From contig CADCXD010000018.1 in the NCBI GenBank assembly GCA_902806575.1, forward strand, positions 3,534,001-3,598,000: DNA of 64,000 nt, read 5' to 3'. Source of the DNA: Jackrogersella multiformis. Its lineage: Eukaryota; Ascomycota; Sordariomycetes; Xylariales; Hypoxylaceae. Positions within the stretch are counted from its first letter, which is position 1. Each line of letters begins with the position of its first letter. The notes under the pieces are model-generated. The model saw only the letters and a program-made list of their open reading frames with translations. It made no database searches and was not told the origin of the DNA. This document shows, piece after piece, positions 59,042 to 64,000 of the stretch. The position numbers and the translations under genes are program-made.

Positions 59042-61633
59042 TTACGAGTAGTATGAGCTAGCTCTTAATGAGGATGCGGGTCTCTGTTTCGATGAGATCT
59101 TGGATGATCTTGATCTTGATCTTGATCGCGGATCATTGAAGCTCTTGGGCCATGGTTTTGCTACGGGAAGTTCCCCCGAGTTTTCGGTTTTGATGATGTC
59201 CGATACCTATTTTGCATCGTCGTCAGTACTCGCCTATCTTCAAGGGCGGTGTATGAATTCCAGTCTGGTATACAAGACTTACCTTCTCGGCAATGGCGTA
59301 TACCGCAGCTTGTATATGTGCGGCAGGAATCAACGGAATAATCCCCGCATCTACGACTCTCAGGTTCCTCGTACCGTATACTCTAAGCGACGGGTCTACC
59401 ACCCCACCTAGATCTAGTGGTAGCATAGACGTCGTACCGGTTGGGTGGTATCCGGACGTTATCATTTTTCGCATCGCCTCGTCTAGCGCTGTCTGGTTTC
59501 GGGGGTCTTCGATGTCGAAGCCTGGTGGCGGCACCGGTCTCAACGCCGCCATTGGTGGTGTCTGGATAAGACGGTCGTTGAATTTGAGCGCTAGAAGTAG
59601 CAACTTGCAGTCGATAGGGTGTGAGCAGAATCGCGGGTCAACAATTGGCGAGGAATTTTCAAAAAATGATGAAGACTTCGCTAGGATCGTGCCTCGGGAG
59701 AGTGGCTGCATGCCGCTTACTGCCAGTTGACCCCAAGATGTCGACATGACCTCGTACGCTGGTGTGTCGGTTCGCGCAAGTATGGAGATCAGTTCAGCTC
59801 GTTGTGCGACGTATCCTGCAAGAAGAGTCTTGTCGTACGAAGGCGGCAGGTTGTTGGTCGCGTTCATAGCCTCGTCTAACAGCTCTTGAAGGCGATCCGT
59901 CACCCAACCTAGAGCAGGCAGAGCAACGGCATTTACCATCGGAGCCGTCCAGGGTCCTACTACCAGTTAGTATATATAGTTGGATATTAATAACGATAGG
60001 ACGAACCTGTGCGATTAGCTAGGTATTCTTGTCGAACGGTATCCCTTGTACTCCCCACGATATCCCACGCGGAAAACACATCTGGAGCGGTATCTACTTG
60101 ATGATTAACAAATATCCAGAAAAAGAATTCTCGTGATTGACACTCACATTCATAGACAGGCTGTAGCGTAGGATGATCCTGGAAATTACTACCCACTCCT
60201 GGTAGATCGACCGCGACATCGACCCCCAAACTCCCTAGAAGCTTTGCTGGTCCAATGCCAGAGATCTGCAGCAAAACTGGCGAGAAAATAGCGCCAGCCG
60301 CAAGAATTACCTCCTTCTCACACTTGATCTCGATTTTGTTGGCAGTCGAGTTGGCAGCAAACTACAGGGCACAGAATCAGCAAAGACTTAACGATAGGCA
60401 TGGGTACCGTATCGGCGATATCGATACTTACCTCGACCCCTGTTATACTCAAGCCAGCGGCGCCGGGTATATAAGTTGAATTAAGAAAAGTCGCGCCACC
60501 ATTGTCATGGAGGACACGAGTGACAGTATAACCAGTGACGAGGTGCAAGTTTGGACGTTCCAACACGGGATCGAGGTACGCGGTGCGCGCGTCGGAACGC
60601 GACTGGTTATTCGCCACCATGCTGCTGGGAATGACAGTAGCACCCGTTGCATTACCGCTATTGGGATCTTCGTTCACCGGTATCCCGAGTTCTTGGATGC
60701 CATTGAGGAAGTTATCTTGATTTCATTTAGTCGGTCTAATATTCAACTCATGATGGTTGGGGATAACTCACTGGACTGGTTGTAATAGTAGTTTGGATAA
60801 CCGACTTCGACTGGCCCTTGCCTACCATGTTTTCCAATTACCGGATGGATGTTCACCGGTGCGTCTCCCATCGACTGGTTATTAAGTAACGCGGAATACT
60901 TTTCGGACTGTACAGTTCACGCATCAGTTCATTTTCCTCGAGGTCTATGGTGTGGGTAAGGAAGGGCTCAAGGGGTATTTAACTCGCCTTTCGGAAGTAA
61001 GGTAGGAGATCCGACCATCCCCAACCAGGATTTCCGAGATGCTCCCAGGCGTCAAAGTTGGCCACTGAGCCTCTCGTCCAGACAAGGCCGTTGATTATCG
61101 TGCTGCCCCCGACAGCTTTACCTTGACTTACAACCCGAGCTTTACCGTCGAGGAATTCTTGCGCAACCACGTCCAGCTTTATCTCGTACCGACGCGGATC
61201 TTCGAATCCGATGTTCCCTGGCACCGAGACATCCTCGGCTCGATCATCCCTGGGTAGGACGTGGTGTTAGTGAAGGAGAAAAAGTTTGGAAAGAGGTCGC
61301 ATAGGGGGCAACGCGTCCCCTGGCGGTTGATAGGGGTCCATCACTCACACATCTCCCTCTTCGAGCACTAGCACGGATACTGATATTACATGTTAGTGTC
61401 GTGGTTTTTGTGTGTAAGGTGGATATTTGCGAGAACTCACCCAACGGATCCTCTGATAGGCGATTAGCGACGACGAGACCACCTATCCCCGCACCCACGA
61501 CGATATAGTCGTAGCTATCTTGAAGCAACGGCGTGCCATTGGCATTCGGAGAGATATGTATACCAGTACCAGAGGCAAGCGGAAGCAGAAGGGCGGCAGC
61601 AAGCGCAACGGCACTGGTTACACTAAACCTCAT
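59042..61633 (-). CDS. Secreted GMC oxidoreductase (AA3-like), nine exons
   Basis: Exons: 61633-61441, 61379-61349, 61249-60988, 60907-60772, 60715-60432, 60361-60148, 60093-60007, 59956-59283 and 59206-59042, 681 aa. FAD enzyme of the glucose-methanol-choline family that oxidises an alcohol or sugar to give H2O2 or reduced acceptor. Signal peptide about 1-21; FAD motif VVGAGIGG at 46-52; the GMC signature GKAVGGSTIINGLVWTRGS; the second signature AGAIFSPVLLQISGIGP. The catalytic pair is His in SGYHPTGTTSM and His in IPAAHIQAAVYAIAEK. The His-His pair suggests the aryl-alcohol/glucose oxidase side of the family, but the substrate is unknown. The third intron is GC-AG (AAG|GCGAGT...TACAG), needed to give YFRKSEKY. 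The final exon is supported by AEK-VSDIIKTENSG, the normal family end, and then runs into RSRSRSRSS coded by a GATCTT-type hexamer repeat. A product reading through the last intron would end early at 59223. Confidence 0.93.
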
Positions 61634-61975
61634 GGCGACACAGTCAAGAACAATTATATTATAAGCGAACCAAGCGAAAGAGCAGCTAGAGTTGAAGCAC
61701 AATGATGTGTTGTTCTGGCAAAGGCATAAAGCAAACATGAGTTACGTGGGAAACCTGCAGGCCTTGTGGGTTTGGTAAACAAATAACTCGACCCGCAAGA
61801 CACGCTGCGTTTGCCTAGCAACTGATTCAACTCGTCAAGTCAACAAATCACACTTCGAGTAAACAACTCGGGGAAACTCGACACAAGCAACATAATACAT
61901 GTGAGTAAGTACCCTTCATATCCCATAGGTTTGCCGTTTGGGACGTGTAGAGCGGGTTGCTCAATACTACCTAGG
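61634..61975. other. Spacer upstream of the GMC gene
   Basis: Presumed promoter of the GMC oxidoreductase. In-phase codons continue upstream to 61738, but the signal peptide starts at 61633. Ends with CCTAGG immediately before the TA of the foldback element. Confidence 0.5.
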
Positions 61976-61977
61976 TA

Positions 61978-62820
61978 AGTCGAATCACCGTTACGCGGAC
62001 ATACCAAGTGCGGGCCACTCATTTCCCATATAAAATCGCTAAAACGCCATATTCGTAACTTATTAAATAAAATAGTTATAATTATATAATTAGTTTTTTA
62101 ATATTATTTATAATGAAGCTATTATATATTCAAAGTTTTATAAAATTAAAAAAATGTTAAAGTAGGTAAATAATTTTTTAAAGTTCGAGTTTTTTATTTT
62201 ATATGTAAATTATATATAATTTTCTTACGTTTTTTTAAAAATTCATAATTAAATAACTATATTATTTTAATTTTTACTTTTAAATTTATTAAATCATTTA
62301 ATAACTTAAATATATCATATTATAATTACACGTTATAAAATAATATATTTATTTAATAATAAAAGTTTAAACTTTTATGTTTTATTTTTACATATAAAAT
62401 TTCACGTAAAATTTCCCCATAAATATTAAAAACATTATAATTAAGCGAATAAATTTTATAATAACGTATAATTTTAATATAACGTATATATAAAATAGAA
62501 TAATTTAATAAAGTTAAAAGTAAAGTTAAAAGTAATAAGGTAATTTAATTATGAGTTTTTAAAGATACGTGGAAAAAATATATATAATTTACATATAAAA
62601 CAAAAAACTCGAACTTTAAAAAATCATTTACCCACTTTAATATTTTTCTAATTTCATAAAACTTTATATATATATTTAGATTATTATAAATAACTTATAT
62701 AATTTAACCGTATATTCATAACTATTTTATTTAATTAATTATAAATATAACGTTTTAGCGATTTTATATGGGAAAATGGGTGGCCCGCACCTGGTATGTG
62801 CACGTAACGGTGATTCGACT
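61978..62820. mobile_element. 843-bp foldback/MITE-like element flanked by TA
   Basis: Starts AGTCGAATCACCGTTACGC and ends with its inverted copy, with a TA on each side (61976-61977 and 62821-62822). The inverted match extends far inward. About 70 normal-composition bases (GTGCGGGCCAC, CCCATATAAAATCGCTAAAACG) are followed by AT-rich sequence still mirrored in the other arm (TTTAAAGTTCGAGTTTTTT on both sides), giving arms of at least 300 bp. There is no room for a transposase. TA target use and AGTC ends fit a non-autonomous Tc1/mariner or pogo (Fot1-like) derivative. Interior composition suggests RIP. Confidence 0.82.
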
Positions 62821-62822
62821 TA

Positions 62823-64000
62823 TCTCAATATCACCACCATTGAGCACATTACCTACCGGTATAGCCCCTGACCTAGATCCCTCATAGTTTCATATATAGG
62901 CCGATGTAAATATATCTATATTTCATTCCATTTCTCATAACTATGGAAACCCAGCTTTTGCGATTTACATGCATGTTTACCCTTATTATCATTATTATTA
63001 TTAGATTACCAATGTAATATGTACTCTATACCAGTGCTTCTGTTTTGATTTCTTCGTACGCAGAGGCATGAAAGATAGGAGTAACTAGGTATGGATTCTC
63101 TTAACTACCTAGGTAGGTACCTAATGATTGAATAGTTTGTTTCTTTTCAAGAATGATTATTATTGTTAACGATATCTCCGACATTTTAGCTACAAGTATC
63201 ACCTTATCCTTCTAGATATGCGTAAACACGTTTCAAGTATATCACTTTCATGATAACATTGTACTAAGTGATGTCTGATCGTCTAATCTTCTATCATGTC
63301 TGCGTAGAAATCTTGATGTATCAACTTTGTAAGGATAGGAAATTCTGTGCCAGTCGCAAGCCTTACTCCTTTAGTACTGAGAGCTGAATTCGTGTTCTAG
63401 TATCAAGGGGGTATAGCTTCAGAGCATGTGGATGTGAATAATTACGCATATAAACCTGAAAGTAAGTTACGATTACTATTAGTTGGCCTTCTAATATTTG
63501 ATATTTGTTCAGGAGATGTCGCAATTCTCAAGAAAACTCTTGGCCGACCAAGGCCGTGTTCATCTTCTATTCCTCGCAGCCTGTTACATAGGTATTGAAT
63601 GATAGTCGTATGAACATGTTGAACATGTGAAAATATTTAGGTACATAATTAAACTATAGCTCAAGAGAGGATTGTATGCATTGATTGCCCCATAAAGGCG
63701 CGTTGGTGCTCGCCTGAGTGAGAGGAGATTATATAATCGGTTTCCGGATTTAGAAGGCGGCAAGACGTCTTCCTTGGCGCATTTACTACCTAGGTAATAT
63801 ACGACATGCAAGAATTTCGAAAGTCTTAACACTTGATATATACCTCGGTAGGTATTCATGGATAACTCTTTTTACCTTTTGGCATTTCAGGGAATAGGGG
63901 GGAGGACCCCCACCAAACCTAGGAACAATTAACGGCTCGGGAGATGATTGGTACCTACCTAGGTAGGTAGGTATCCAATCGTTTGGATTATCGGGGACGC
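62823..64000. other. Terminal intergenic stretch
   Basis: No gene is supported up to the window end; the 91-codon minus frame at 63584-63859 has no domain. Palindromic CCTAGGTAGGTA clusters lie at 63105-63122, 63788-63796 and 63953-63973. Confidence 0.5.

Noticed and set aside
63953..63973. CCTA/TAGG repeats as telomeric sequence near the window end
   Set aside because: The unit is TAGG, not TTAGGG; the runs are short and palindromic, and the same words occur in spacers throughout the window.

Overview
The window looks like a filamentous ascomycete chromosome (Pezizomycotina, probably a plant- or fungus-associated Sordariomycete; that last step is inference). Reasons: genes carry short GT-AG introns of 42-127 bp; secreted AA9, GH18, LysM and GMC genes occur together; and gene-bearing DNA alternates with very AT-rich blocks. 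In those blocks C-to-T and G-to-A changes on both strands have decayed transposons, which is the signature of repeat-induced point mutation (RIP).

Layout. A lytic polysaccharide monooxygenase gene (0.64-1.73 kb) borders the first AT-rich block. That block (2081-8576) is one Ty3/gypsy LTR retrotransposon, element A, with a TATAT target duplication. A DUF7730-like gene starts at 8904 and is cut at 9638 by a second, oppositely oriented copy of the same family, element B (9639-24296, GCGAG target duplication). The gene resumes in frame at 24302. Element B itself holds a 9-kb nested insertion with terminal inverted repeats (about 14001-23059).

From 25 to 34.4 kb is a secreted chitin and cell-wall module: a five-exon LysM protein with five LysM domains, an astacin-like metzincin frameshifted inside its zinc motif, a CBM18-GH18 chitinase with an in-frame TAG and a C-terminal KDEL, and a divergently transcribed SGNH hydrolase. 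Then come mostly housekeeping genes: a BCS1-type AAA ATPase, SEH1, a seven-TM fungal rhodopsin-domain protein, an FMP42-like MFS carrier, a DHA1 MFS exporter, ALG7 and SET3. After a 5.3-kb gene-poor spacer comes a nine-exon secreted GMC oxidoreductase with one GC-AG intron. Downstream of its start lies an 843-bp foldback element flanked by TA.

How they fit together. The 25-34 kb genes plausibly act outside the cell on chitin or other wall polymers (LysM binding, GH18 cleavage, protease and esterase activity); AA9 and GMC enzymes are a known oxidative pair, although here they lie 57 kb apart. Three genes in the first half look broken (DUF7730, metzincin, chitinase), so this part of the locus may be decaying beside its transposon islands. 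No rRNA, tRNA or CRISPR was recognised. Exon joins were worked out by hand from splice signals and reading-frame continuity.
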